From assembly GCA_021234155.1 (NCBI GenBank), contig JAJEKV010000005.1, positions 11,090,572 through 11,154,571 on the forward strand: a stretch of DNA of 64,000 nucleotides. The letters are read 5' to 3'. The DNA is from Isoetes taiwanensis. Taxonomy: Eukaryota > Streptophyta > Lycopodiopsida > Isoetales > Isoetaceae. A program made the position numbers and the translations under genes. Numbering within the stretch: position 1 is the stretch's first letter; each line of letters opens with the position of its first letter. Below the pieces are notes generated by a model, which was given only the letters and a program-made list of their open reading frames with translations, was not told the origin of the DNA and made no database searches. Below, one piece after another: positions 34,251 through 47,620 of this stretch.

Positions 34251-37200
34251 GCCGAACAACACACGGAGCATTCCAGATGAAGCCATTGCTTATAATGCTT
34301 GTTATTTTATATGTGGAAGATCTGATAAGGGAGACAGATGGACATGAACTTTTATAAGGGAGACAAATATGATGAAGATCTTTTATATGATGAAGATCTG
34401 ATAAGGGAGACAGATGGACATGATAAGGGAGATGGGATCCTCCAACTTTTATATGTTTCTAAGATCCTTCGTGTCTTGCTGTGCCTAGATGCACATGAAA
34501 AAAATAAAGGATCCTCCAACTTTTATATGTTTTTAAAATCCTTCGCGTCTTGCTAAGCTTAGATGCACATTAAAAAAATTAAAGATCCTTTGTCTTGCTG
34601 AGTCTCCTGCTCTACAGTAATATTCAATTAAAGATTTTTCAACCTTTATATTTAGTAACACAGTCTATTATCCTTCAATTAAGCTGCCTCCTGATCGACA
34701 GTAGTGTCTGCGTGCAACATGCTCAGACTATAATAAGAAGAGGGAAGATGGAGAATATAATAAATAATGAATTAAGCAACCAAATGGTAGAAGTAGTCAT
34801 GGTTTGGAGTTGAAGAGTTTACTTGCACGCATGCTCAGGCTATAATAAGAAGAGGGAAGTTGGAGAATATAATAAATAATAAATTAAGCAACCAGATGGT
34901 AGAAGTAGTCATGGTTTGGAGTTGAAGAGTTTACTTATATCGCTTTCCAAAATAAGTAGTCATGGATAGGGTGCTTCTTGTTATATGTTATAGTGAGTTC
35001 CACCACACTTGGAAAATAGCCTACAAACTATGTCACTATTATTATTATACAAGAATTTGTCGTCGCGGCCTTCGTCGCCGCTGTGTTGTGCTTTTTAGTT
35101 TGTATTTTGCAAAAGATAAATGGAGTATGACGTTGACAATATAAGGAAAAAAAGGGTTAGTTTTGCTTATTATGGTATACGCAAAAAAATTGTTATACGC
35201 AAAAAAATTGTGGTCTATCTTAACTTCATATATACATGTGCTGCACTCACAACCCTGGAGTTGGCGACCTTGGATACAACACCAACCATTAGTCGGAATA
35301 ATTCTCAAGGAATACACCAGCTTTTAAATTGTCCACTAGCCACGTCTAGCTAAGTTTATGTGTCCTAGATATTGTCAAACAACTAGAATTCATTTTTTTT
35401 TTCAACATGGCATGTTTCCATGCCATAAATGTTGCATCATCAAAGGTTAAAATACTTGGAGCTATAGAATTAGAGGTAAAAGCTTCAAATCAGATGCAAA
35501 AACTTTGGAATGAGAGGTAGATGAGTCAGAATGCAAAGTATATGTAAGAATCAGAGGAAAAAACTTCAGAATGCAGATCTCAGGCTAGTTGTGTTGAACC
35601 ACTTCAAGCAAAGGTATTGTTTCCGATCTCTTGCATTTTAATTGTTTGCACTTGAGTAATATCGATTCTTGCTATCATAGCACAATCATTAGATGTGTCA
35701 CAAAGTTCCCAACTTGCTCGCACTTGCAACATATTTCTCCTAAAAGTTATTGATGATGGAAAGCCAAAGCATCTACTGCTAGAGATTTTAATATCTTTTT
35801 CTAGAATCCTTGTGCGCCCAAAGAAGGTCTTGCTATTTATTTGCTTTTCTCCGCTATGCAGCCACCTGAGGCCCTTGCATTTTGCTATCAGGTTCTTTTT
35901 GTTGCTTTGGATGTTAGAGGATGGGAATTTCAAATGATCTATTGCAAAGTGTTGTTGCCTTGTACTAGAGAGTACATGTCTTTGCCAAGCATTTGGAAGA
36001 CAGAAATTAAAATTTTTAGATTAGCCCTGCTATTGATGACATTGATATAGGGAACTTCATATTACAAACTACAGAGACAAAAGAACATTATCAAAACATG
36101 TAATTTCTGTAAAAAGTAATCAAACGTGCTTTTGACTAGTTTTTTTACACGAGATATAGAGCAAGGCACAAAAAACCACATCTCAATTCGAACTCTGTGA
36201 AGGAAGATAGAGCAATTCAAATATGGCAGGGTCAGAACTGTCCTCTGCCTTCTGAAAACCAATACTGGTTCCCAGAAAGCAGTTGTGATATAAAAACAAC
36301 AACTTTCAGAAGAAGATCAATTTTGAGTCCAAATTTGGCATATAAGTAATTCACGAGGTCCTCCATCCTATAAAAATATTTGTTGAGTTTGAATTTGATG
36401 TTTCGACGTTTACTTCTATTTTCAATTTTAGGGAATTTATACAAATGGATAGTATTGCTACATATGATTCTAGGTTGTCCTCCAGAAAATCACATTATGA
36501 AAGTCTATAAGGATATGAAACCAATGCAAAAACAAGCTCGTGGAAAGAGCAAAAGACATGATAAAAAAAAATCAAAAACAATATCTGTACCTGCCCATTA
36601 CCGGTCCATAGTTCATTCAAAAATTGATAATATCCTTATGTTAGTCCATTTCAAGTTGAGTTTTGGGACACGAATAGCTCTTGAACCACTTTGTTCACAA
36701 AAAATATTTGTTGTTCATTATCTTAAGGATTGTACTAGAATAGATAGCATCAATTATATTATATCTTCCATGTTTGTTCTAGATTTGTGCCCTAAGGTGT
36801 GACTTTACAAAATCACATCCTCAAGATATCTCATGTCAAGAAACCAATGCAAAAAGAACCAAGGAAAAATATGAAAAACTTTTACTATAAAAAATCAAGA
36901 TAACTGCAGTCCAGTTTGCGGACCATCATTGGTCCAGATGACCGAAAGTTTAAAAATTATTAATGGTGCCACCTTATCAATCTTGTTAATTTGGGATTTT
37001 CCGGTCTGGTGGAAAATGTTTTTGGAATTTTTTTAGGGCGATTTCCTAAGATTATATGTTTAGATGCCGGAAAAATATTCCGATTATCCAAAAATCGAAA
37101 AATATTAACTTCGTATGATTTTGGCATTTTGGGATTTCATTGCTTTGGATTCTTTCTTTATCTTGGCTTATCCTCAGCATGCTTGCTCAGGAATGGGCTT

Positions 37201-37368
37201 CAAATGTTTCTAATTTACTTGGAGACTAGATGCTTATTGTTTTTTTTTACATTCGGGGCCGATTCTTTCACGGGTAGCAATTTTGTTTTGTATTTCTGTG
37301 ATGTTTTGCTTTCAGTCTGCGCAACAGGGCTTCCAACCAATTCTTCACCTTGGGTTCTTTTATTGCAG
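34249..37368. repeat. Unassigned DNA with a 112-bp tandem duplication
   Basis: A 112-bp unit (34719-34830) is repeated at 34831-34942. Shorter repeated GATGAAGATCT/AGACAGATGGACATG blocks lie at 34325-34430. The rest is AT-rich without recognisable genes. Confidence 0.5.
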
Positions 37369-37576
37369 TCTCGACAGATAAGGTCTGTGCCGGCTCCATT
37401 CCTCACAAAAATGTACCATTTGGTAGAAGATCCTGCAAACCGATGATGTAGTGTCTTGGGGAGAAGACGGCACCACATTTGTGGTTTGGAGGCTGTCGGA
37501 CTTCGCCAAGGATGTTCGTCCAAATTATTTCAAGCATAACAACTTTTCCAGCTTCGTCAGGCAGCTCAACACTTAT
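37369..37576 (+). pseudogene. Heat-shock transcription factor (class B-like) DNA-binding-domain exon
   Basis: After a TATTGCAG acceptor the frame reads [15 protein letters not shown]. After a one-base shift at about 37437 it continues [17 protein letters not shown] and [18 protein letters not shown], and ends exactly at GTAAGT. The intron position after NTY is the conserved one in plant HSF genes. The domain is the winged helix that binds heat-shock elements; [13 protein letters not shown] is the recognition helix. The extra A in GCAAACCGATG is in a short A run and could be a sequencing error. The other half of the domain (GFRK onward) and the rest of the gene were not found downstream, so this is one captured exon. 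Confidence 0.85.
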
Positions 37577-40500
37577 GTAAGTTTGGATCTCCCGTCTCAT
37601 GTCTTTGTTTTATTACCAATCTATTCCATGGTTGATACATCATATAACAAGTTTGAATAGGCTCATTTGGAACATTTTTGAACTTGCCTCTGTTGAATTG
37701 AATCTGGCTTTGTAAACAACAAGAATTCTGCATATGAATCTGTTTTGCATCAGCGCATATCATGCTAGATGATGGGGATATATGAGGCTCCAGTATAGCC
37801 ACTCTATTTATTTTCAAGCACGCTTTGGCTGGTTATTCACATGCTATAATTCCAATCCTCATCTTTATGCTGCAGCTCGATTTGAGGTCTTCCAATTTGT
37901 TATGAAATGATGTGGATCTTTGGAGCCAGTTTTTCTTCACTAGTATTTGCTTCTATTCTGATGTGTCCCACTATAGATTCCATTCTTGCATCAAGAAGCT
38001 TTGGAAAGAAATCGTTCAATAGATCCAGCCCTACATTTTCAGTGGACATCTACCGTGTATAAAATATCATCTTGAAACAAGGTTTATGGTGACTATTTGT
38101 TTGATCCTATTATCTGCATACAGATTAGTGGCATAGATGAGCTTGGCTGGAAGGAATCCACATGTTTAGACTACATTAGATTATTGCAGCATAATGACAA
38201 AGAAAATATGGAACATATATGCAAAGGCTATTGTTCTACTTTTTCTTTTTCTTTTTTCCCTTTTTTCTGTAAGCCAATAATCATGATTTTGCACCGTATT
38301 TTTCTCAAGCATCTGTCTTCCTCTGTTATTGTAGATTATACCTTTTGATTTCTGTTACATGAGAACTATTAGCATGCCTTTATTTGAATTCAAATCTCCT
38401 GATGCAATAGGTTTATACTTTTATGTGGGAATGGCATATATAGGGTTCAAATTCCTTGCTGCCTATATTGATACGTATACATCGTATTATTATATGCTTT
38501 AGAGTCATGATGCATCATTTATAAAATGGGATATCATCAAATATATATGGCTGATATGTTGATGAAGAATGGTTTTGAACAACTGGTTATCCAATGTATT
38601 TGTTTGACAAAGCTGTACTTGCTCCATATCTGAATTAGTGAAATGACCCTGCTGCTGCTGTTAGGGCTTAAAACTATTTTGGAAGCTATTTTTGTGAATC
38701 ATGAGTCCCTTTGTTTGACAGACTTTGTTTGTTTCAGTCCCTTTTGATAAGCATGTGTGCATCTGCGGGGTTAGGGCCTGTATTTTTTGTTTGGCTGCAA
38801 CCCCAAGTTGCAGATTGATGCCTCATATTTGGAGTGTCCTTTTCATTCTATTATCTTGATTCCAGGCGAACTACTTTATCTAAATGTTGATTGCTTGATT
38901 CTTTGCAGATATAAATACAACCAGTGGGTTGCATTTCATCTAGATGCATTATTTCTACTGGATATAATCCAGTGGGCTCCATCAGCAGACATGATTCAGA
39001 GTTCAAGAATTAAACATGACATGTACCGTACCACTATTTGTTGTCAAATACTGACCCATAGCCACATGACACAATAACTTGGTAAGAAACCTCATTTCTT
39101 CAATAGATATTTATGCCTTTCATAGTTGCTTTCTAAAAAAACCATACTGTGCATCACAATATTATTCACAAGTTATGTTTCTTCAGGCAAGATCTTGTAG
39201 GAATCTTTGGTCATTGGAAGTTAGATATGCTTTGCATCCTCTCTATGAGTACTTTTCAACTTAAATCTTCTTTTGCAGATGCCATATATTTAAAAGCAAA
39301 AGTATTTCAGAAATACCAATCATCTGTTTTGGAAACCGCAAATTCGAATATGCTCATCATCGGTCCAAAGAAAAGTTCAGAAAAAATCGAGATATGTGAA
39401 TAAATACGCTCTAATATCCTTATGTGTAAGTATCATGTTCCCTATTTTCAATTTATGGTTTTGATATTAGTAACGTCCTGTTTTAGCTTATGATTTTGGC
39501 AACATGAGAGCGAAACAACGTGATGAGCTAGCTCTGAGGGCTACAAAAACAAACTGATGTAAATGGAAAAGAAGACAGGACAGAGGATCGACTTTGATTT
39601 CATCCAAGTACAGATTTTCCCACTTATGGAACCTTCAAAAAATTATGTAAGCATAAACCCGCTGAATCATTCCATGTATGGTTGTTTAGTTAGACCGCGT
39701 TTTGGTGAGGGTCCTCGGTTTACCAGTTGGTTTTGTATCAAGTGGACTACATAAGCTGGCTAGGTGGGCTGCCTCAGCTATGATGTAATGATGCAGTACA
39801 TTAGGAATTAGGATCTATAAAATGTGTTGATCATAAAATGAAGTTACAATTCAAGTGCATAAAGGCAGCTTCCCAATTTAACAAGTAAGATATCCTTAAT
39901 ACATGTTTCCTTTCTTCTGCTGTAGTATGGACAATGATCACACTTGCTTTGGTTTTTGAGAAACATCTTTACTAATTCTTGCCGTTTCATAGTACATATG
40001 CCAGTTAAATACAATTGTCTAGATTATATACATGTTTCTTTTCTTCAGTATGGATCCACTTGCTTTTGATGCTGATATTCTGGCCAGATGTGTGACATAA
40101 TCCTTCCAATTCTTTGATATAATACGGATGGATGGATTGGGACTTTCTATATGTGCAGTGCTATGGCCTAGCCTCAACAAATATTCACAAATTTCTTACA
40201 ATTCCAATCCTTGCGTAATATATACAAGAAATCTGCTACACATGGTTATATAGAGATTGTGGTATCTCGATAAACCGCTGATTTTGTGATTGTGAAATCT
40301 GTATTCTCTAGCCTAAAATTATCTTGATGTTTCGAACAACAGTATGTATTCCTATTTCAGGAGCGTGCATTCATGTGCTCTGTTCATTATTATTGTGCAC
40401 GTTTTATGCAGGTATAATAATTTGCCTTGAGGCAGTTTAACAACCTAAACCAAAGATGGGAACCTTAACCCGCATTGTGACATGCATTGTGACATGGTAC

Positions 40501-41589
40501 AAGAAAGCGAGATATTCAAGCAGGATATCTAGGCTGGTAAGCTTACTTTTTGTCTGCATTGGACGTGGGATAAGAAAGCAGGTACATAATTTATGCTTCT
40601 ATTTCAATCATCCAACATGGAGCTTTGTATTCAATTAAGGTGCGTTTACGGACTGCAATGATTGCTGGAGCTTGATCGAATTGTTGTTGTAGTATATTGC
40701 TGATATGTGGCTTGCCAAAAATCTGCGGTACTTGGAAAATTCTGAATAGTTTGCCTGATTTGGGGTTTATTCAGATAGAGATATCTAAAATGGGTCCAGA
40801 TTTGGGATCGAGGTTTTTGAACCTTAGCATCTAGAAACTACTAAATTCTGGATTTGTTGTTCTCTTAGAAGTTTGTGGGTGCTTAATCCAGATTTATGCC
40901 GCGATCATCCACAATGTTCAGGTAATTTCTTGCATGTATTTACTAGAATCATGTATTTGAAGGTTTTGAAGCTCTATTCGATTGTTTTTAGAGCATGGTT
41001 AATAGAGCGTAGAAAATGTTTGTAGTGCTGAACTTGGAAGCAAATGGCTCATATTCTTCACATTTGTGTTGCATGCACAGGTTTGAACGTGTAGATCTGT
41101 AGGTCTATTGTTTTTACTATAACTAGCAAAACATATCTTTGCTATAGAACAACTCATTTAGGTTGCACAGGAAACACATGGACATATACTGATTTATCAT
41201 GGATAATTGTAAATAACTATTGTTGAAATTCAATATATTCTACCAATATGTATTTCCCTATGTCATTTGTTACCACTAGACCTTGCGTTCACTTTCAGGT
41301 GGCTGCAACGAGCAATTGCGGTCATTGTTGCATTACACAATGCTTGCACTACATCCGTGTATATGCAGTATCATGTGTATGAGGTTTCATGAGTTTTATT
41401 CCTTCAAACTTTCTATTTCTTGAACAGGTCTTCGCCTATGCCTGATCTAGATTTTTTGCCTATAGGAATGACTAGATAGATGCAAGTTCAACAAGATTGC
41501 CAGCAGATAAAGAGCTGACTCATTTTCTCCAAAGTAAGTGTATATTTTTTGCTAGAATAGAATATTTCACTTTGAATAGAATTTTGGTT
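37577..41589. other. Unassigned 4-kb AT-rich stretch
   Basis: Contains only short frames with no family resemblance. The 5' part may be HSF intron. Nothing further can be supported. Confidence 0.4.
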
Positions 41590-41995
41590 AGATGCACACG
41601 TAGGTAGCGTTGTGGGCCTCGTTCTAATGTGGGATTTATGTGCTGCTTGTAACGTGTTGTTTTGACTTGCTCCAGGGCCCTGGAATCCCAAAGCTTGCTG
41701 TTGAAACAAGCATCAAGGTAACATCTCAGGCTGTCGCGATCTGCCTCTGTTTCTACCTGGATGCACATGTGCTCCTGGACATTCCATCTAGTTATCTAGT
41801 TAGCCACTGCACTCTTTTATCCTTCCAACAATTCTTGAGTCGTTGTGGTCCCATTGCCCCTGCATAAGCCAAGTGCGGTAGACGATCATCATCCATATTT
41901 ACCACCTTCTGGAAATAGATGATGTGTCTATCAAGGGCCGCTCGCTGAAGTGGCAGGAAATCTGTCTCTTGCAGCAAAATATATGCTCTATACAA
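41590..41995 (-). mobile_element. Short LINE fragment (C-terminal region)
   Basis: The minus frame with INPTLERGPQRYLRVHL parallels INPSLEHGPHRYLKAHI in the C-terminal part of the LINE at 26247-31045 (about 26790). Upstream residues also follow the same order (PLQRAALDRHIIYFQKV). A small diverged remnant. Confidence 0.5.
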
Positions 41996-42162
41996 TTGGT
42001 CTCGTGGACCATAAATGGTGTTGCGTGCTTATATAAATTAAAATCTTAGAAATAACATGTTACTTTAATATGCAACTAGAGACTTCTATTGCCAAGGAAG
42101 GTTTGCATCCATAAAAAATATAATCTTCTTTTTTATTTTGTGATAGTGTTGGGTTCCGTGCC

Positions 42163-42204
42163 AAAGGGAACGCCGCATCTTACGCCGCATGCGGCGTTCC
42201 CTTT
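42163..42204. repeat. Perfect 16-bp inverted repeat
   Basis: AAAGGGAACGCCGCAT (42163-42178) and ATGCGGCGTTCCCTTT (42189-42204), separated by 10 bases. Could form a cruciform or be a transposon internal hairpin. No coding context. Confidence 0.85.
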
Positions 42205-45200
42205 CATTTTGCGGTCTCTCCTGCAGACGCGAGCTGGTAGTATTGATGGCCAGTTTTCAAGTGGGGTGTTTGAATCCTGCCTACGAATTATCTTCCTTCT
42301 GTCCTGCTCTGCTCCCGATTTTTGGTGCTCCAAGCTCTCCCATGGTTTTTGACGCCCAAGCTTTGAGCTGGGCCGGAACTCCAAACTAACAAGCCTTAGA
42401 GTTTGCAAGCCTCAGTTCGTTTTTGCCTTCGGCTTTGGTTTTAGGCGTTTTTTAGAAAATTTAAGCAGAGTTTCTTTGCTGAACATTTTTCTCCTCTGCC
42501 TTTCCACGATACCTTTCAGAGCTTGAAAACGGCAGAAGTAAATCAAATCTCGGAGTCCTCAGGCAGAAGCATCCGTTCTGGCAATTCATTCTGGCAGCAA
42601 CATCGGTCACAATGCTTCACCTTCCTATAAACTTGCACAAGGTATTTGGTCCTTTTGTGGAGGCATTGATTGTTTGTCTATTGTGGAGAATCGATTTACA
42701 GCTATTGAGCATTGAGCATTGCATCCTATATCCTATTTCAGATATCTTTTGGCCTCCCCTAAGCCATCACAGAAATGTAGACGAATCAATTCTTGCAGGA
42801 CTTCTTGCAGAGATGGAGCCATTAATTTAGGGTCTATAAAACAAAATGCCGACGGTTCAAAGCTCGGGTCCCTTCTCAAATCCATTTTATTGTAAACATG
42901 GATGATTGGTCTTGGAAAGAGAACGAAAGGTATTATCACCATTTTGCAGAGCATTAACATTATTTGGCTGTGTATGGAGTTTCTTTAAAAGTTAAAAATT
43001 TGATTTGCCAATTTCTTTCAGGCAATGCAAACTATAGGGTGATTGATTAGCATGCCTTCTACCGTTAGCTCTTCATCGAGAAGGAAATTTATGGCGGCTT
43101 GATTGGGACTGCATTCTTAATTGAGTTAATATGAACAACCTTCTGCTTGCATCAGAGGTAATGTTGCACTTAAATCTATTATATGTCTTGGGGTATCAGA
43201 GGGAACTTCACAACAGAGAAGATTGTTTGCATTATGCAAGTACAATAATCAACCATTGAAGTGAATCATGTATTGCATGTGCTTGAGAATCTCTTTCAGG
43301 AAGGAAGAGATAAGCGAACCTTAGAACGAAAGTTTAATATCAAAGATAAAAGATAAACAAATTTGCGCTGAAGAAATATGGTCAAAGCGCTGGGTATGGA
43401 ATTGATATAAATTTTTTCCGATAACTTTGCGATAGTTTGTTTACATGATTATTACAAATAGCATGCTTCTATAGGTTGCAAGTTTACCTTTGAAGTTGAG
43501 AAGATGAGCATATGATTCTGCAAGATTCAAATGGGCTTTAAGCATGGCATGATCTCGATCATTTACCTTGACCATGAAAATTGGTTCTATGCTGCAAGCC
43601 ACTCATTTCCTTATTCCTTATGTGGCACCTTTCCTCTATGGGGCTACATTAGATGCAATATACTGTTTGTCTGTATTTACAAGTATTCTTAATTATCATT
43701 ACGAAGATGATGAATGTTTTTTCTTTAAGATTCAAATATTGTTTCTCATTATTTGCATAGAATCAGAAGCTAAGATCCAAGATGGTTTTATGAATGATGA
43801 TGTTCTAGCTGCTGCATAGACATTGTCCACATAGTCTAAAATTTATTTACCGTTCTTACCGAGCATCGCGAAGCGAGTGGTGAGAAGGATTCAAACTTTT
43901 GGAGTGTTCTTTTCTTGCTTCTGGAGTACGCCATTTCATCTGCAAACACCAGGTAGAACACAACATTGAGTTCTTAGCTTTCTTGCTAAGACTAATGATA
44001 ATATTTGTGTTTCAGGATTCAAGCTTCTGGGCGTTGTTCTCTTGCTTCTGGAGATTTCATCTGCAAACACCAGGTGAGATTCATCACCAAGACTTGCATG
44101 TAATGACCACGATGAGCTTGCAGGCCTGTTAATCTGGCAAGGTCCATCCATTCGCTGCAAAAAGAAAAATATAAAAACTTAAACCTGCAACCCACCAAAA
44201 CATAACGTTGTCCTTACCCGAAAGATCCAAACTGCAAATGCTATTACATAATTAATCCCTCATAACAAAAGGAGCTTCTGGTTTCTTTCCTGTATATCGT
44301 TGATCTCATTCTATACGTTTCATTTATCTACGACTGTTGGATATAGATATGAATTTGATGTCTGTTTGCAGAATATGATCCCCAAAGTTTCTTTTACTTC
44401 ATTCCCCAAATGTGTAAGGATTTGACATTTGTTTTTTAGCAAGAACTGTGATTCAAAATTGTCTGTTGGGGAGCAGAGGATTCTTAAACTTTGTTGTTCG
44501 TTTCAAAAACGGCAATCATGCATTCTTCGATACTAGAAAAAGGTCTTTTTCCGAAACAACCTTTCTAGCTGCAAAAATATCATTGCCAGCATCCTTGGCC
44601 ATGCCTTCCACATATTTCTTAATGATTGCTCATTATTTTTTCCCAGATCCATGGACCTTTTCTATAATTGGCGATTTCCCTGATGGGCTCCTCTGTCCGA
44701 CTTTTCTTGGACTTGGGTACATTCTTTGGTTTTTGATAGCAGCAGATGCTTTTTGGTTCTTTCTCAACTCTCTACTTTACATGTAATATTTCTATCATTG
44801 TTTCATTATGGGATTGTGTTTCATGTTTCTTTTTGCGGCATGTTTTAATCTATCTGGCAAATGTTTTGGCTATCTTTGTAATCATTTTTATTTTTTGCAG
44901 GCAAATGTATTAACAAAAAAGTTTCATTCCAAATCGTGGACTCATTGTTGGCAAAAAAATGGTGCAAAATTGCCTAATAACTCCACAAATTTGTTTTTGA
45001 CAAGGAGGTTAGAATTCTCCTTTTTTGTTTTCACTGTTTTTACAAGTTGTAGAATATGTGGACAATGCACCATCTGATTGAATGTAGCTCTACACTCAAG
45101 ATTTGAACTTGGAAACTGCCGCTATTTTCCTGGTAAGCTCCTCTTTGAGCATGCATGTCAATTTCCTTAGTGTGGATCTTATGAAGCAAATCTTGCTTCT

Positions 45201-46218
45201 ATTATGGAATTCATGCTTCTTGAGTGGTCCTTATCTTACCTTTGTCATGTTTGATGTTTATTTTTCCATTGTACAATTCTATCACTATTTTAAACTGTAC
45301 CACAATGTCTTAAACTAAACCACAGGGGTTAACATTGTATTCTTTTGATGCCTTTTCCATTGTACAATTCTATCACTTTTAAACTGTACCATACTAAACC
45401 ACAGGGGTTAACATTGTATTCTTTTGATGCCTAAGATTGCGGTTCTATAATAGAAAGCTCTTCCTTTCCAGATCAAGTTCATGTTTATGTGATGCTTAGA
45501 CACCCATCAACTCAAGACCCATGTATATATGATTTGCATTGTCCCAGGCGATATAAATGGTTCACAAATGGATGCTTTTAATGGCTATAATATTTATATG
45601 ATATATAGCTGCAAACACAAACCCACAAGATGATAAACACTTTAATGCATGTCATGTGGGTGTAATCAGTTAATTAGCCATCATAACCAGCATTTTTCTT
45701 TCTGCAGTTGTTGCTTTTGAGACTTTTTCTATCAGTTTGAAGTCGCCTCCCTTTTGGGATGAAACTCTTCCAAAGCAGACAGATGCAAGGATTTATGGCA
45801 AGGAGTCCAAAGCTCTCGAAACAACATTGTTGCAATGTAAGTGATTAGGTTGTATAACATAATGCACAGCTGTTTGTTCTTTTGCACAACTGGGCAGACT
45901 TAACTAGAATAATATTTAAAATTCATTACGTATTTGTTTCATTTACAAAAATTTGCTCTTTTGTGGACCTTTGATAGGGCCTAAAACAATCTTGCAGGGA
46001 GCCTTTTTTTGAAGTTTCAACATGATGCAACTCTTTGGTATGTTAAAATTTTTTTTTCCCTTCTTATCAGGTCTTTTATATTGTTATTGTTTTCGCATTT
46101 CAATGAATAGAGAAGCCACCAGCCTACGTGTTGGACCTTTATTATAATACGGTTGTGGTCTTGCTGCCTTTAAAGTGAACGATGGCTAATGATAATAATA
46201 TGGTGAAGGGACAGATAG
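42205..46218. other. Unassigned AT-rich stretch
   Basis: A diverged duplication (about 43893-43955 and 44015-44075, sharing CTTGCTTCTGGAG and CATCTGCAAACACCAGGT) is visible, and another near 45255-45300 / 45355-45430. A 112-residue hydrophobic frame at 44448-44786 has no recognised family and I do not call it a gene. Confidence 0.4.
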
Positions 46219-46298
46219 ATTACAATATTCTTAGACTATGATGGCACACTTCCACCTATAGTTGATGACCCTGAACATGCATTTAAGTTAGAGGAGGT
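46219..46298 (+). pseudogene. Trehalose-6-phosphate phosphatase exon remnant
   Basis: Reads ITIFLDYDGTLPPIVDDPEHAF, the N-terminal phosphatase signature of plant TPPs (DYDGT supplies the nucleophile Asp of HAD phosphatases), bounded by a TAG upstream and a possible GAG|GTATTT donor downstream. No other TPP exon was recognised nearby, so this is an isolated fragment. Confidence 0.75.
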
Positions 46299-47382
46299 AT
46301 TTGTTAATCAAGAGTTTGATAGTTATATGTAATTCTTCATTTCAAAATTTAGGGGAACCATGTGCAGAGCTGCATATTAATAGCCAAGACCCTCTTGCAA
46401 ACCTAGGGCAATCTAAGCTTTTTTATCATCATTATTTGCATGCATTCAATTCAATTTCTGATCTACTAGAATCATTCTTCTCTTATTACTTACTAATCTT
46501 ATGGTTCAGACACGAGTGTACAGTTACAGTAATTATGGCATGCTGCATGTTACTTAAGCTATGCCTTGACAAATTCACAAGTGGACTATATTTATTCTCT
46601 GTGGATCCAAATGAAGAATACATACAAGCGACACAAGGCTCAAAAGCATGCAAATTTGGTTTCTATACTGCCACAGTGTTGTATTAATGGTTTTGCATGG
46701 GACAGAGAATATGATTTGAATATGTTTTATAGCAAGGTTAATAGAATTTAAAAGTAAACAAAATTCAAGTTAACTACGAGTTAAACCAATGGTTAGATAC
46801 AAGTTAAATTTAAAGGTTACAAGTACAAGTATATAGACACGAACATTATTTTTTATTAGAACGTCATAATTTTTGTTTTCTACACTTTAGTTGTTTGTCT
46901 TTAAGTTCTTAAGATGTAAAATGCATGTCTTACCTATTGTAAAAGATTCGCAACTTCATAGCTCAGCACTTTGTCTCCTACACAATGCAAGCCCTATATC
47001 CATGTAGACGCCGTGAGATAGCCAGAAAAGTTTGCAACGTGTCGATAAAATTTCTATAGAAGTGTTGCGCACGGAAAAAAGCTGACGTGTCGTGCTCATA
47101 GAATCGCCCTCCAATTTATATATGTTAAGATATAAGGGACCAAGTATAACACAAATAGTTCATATCAAAAAGTTTAACAATATTGTATGGGAAATGTGAA
47201 TGCATGAATTGTTGGATACGATTATTTATGCTTTTCTCGATCATGTTGAGGTGATATGTTGGTTGACCAACTATAACCTAAGAACCTTGAAATTTAGGAT
47301 TATAAAATGAACCATTGGTTACTCACATAATCACTTATAATGGAGAAAGTTTTATAAATCTCATTGTGTTTTAACTGCATGT
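46299..47382. other. Unassigned stretch
   Basis: No gene. Minus-strand TCTTAACATATATAAATTGGAGGGCG around 47130-47105 resembles a Helitron 5' end, but no matching 3' end was found. Confidence 0.3.
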
Positions 47383-47580
47383 ATGCACTTCCACTTACAT
47401 CTAATACCCTTATTCCACCTACAATCCACTGAATCTACAAACTCCATTTCACATACACATTTCATTCCATTCAACCTAGGCATGGAATTTCATTGCACTC
47501 TATTCAGTTATATCCCTTCCCATTCCATCCCATCCCATCTACCCATTCTATCCCACCTATTCTCTACCCATTTCATGCGA
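47383..47580. repeat. Degenerate (CATTC/CATCC)n low-complexity tract
   Basis: Pyrimidine-rich pentamer-like repeats (CATTCCATCCCATCCCATC). Open frames across it are compositional artefacts. Confidence 0.7.
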
Positions 47581-47591
47581 CCATGAATAAT

Positions 47592-47620
47592 GCCCGGCAT
47601 CGCCGGGCACACGTTTCTAG
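47592..47620 (+). mobile_element. Helitron-like 3' terminus
   Basis: A GC-rich hairpin GCCCGGC-ATC-GCCGGGC (47592-47608) is followed 8 bases later by CTAG and then T, the pattern of Helitron 3' ends (hairpin, CTRR, insertion before T). The tract 5' of it could be the body of a non-autonomous element. No Rep/helicase is seen. Confidence 0.5.

Noticed and set aside
34105-34347. Arg-Glu repeat frame at the GA tract
   Set aside because: Microsatellite artefact without domain or start context.
42733-42960. Minus frame with IIHVYNKMDLRRDP, resembling a GTPase NKxD motif
   Set aside because: Other GTPase motifs (P-loop, DxxG) are absent around it.
44448-44786. 112-residue hydrophobic frame
   Set aside because: No family resemblance, no splice or promoter context; likely chance in AT-rich DNA.
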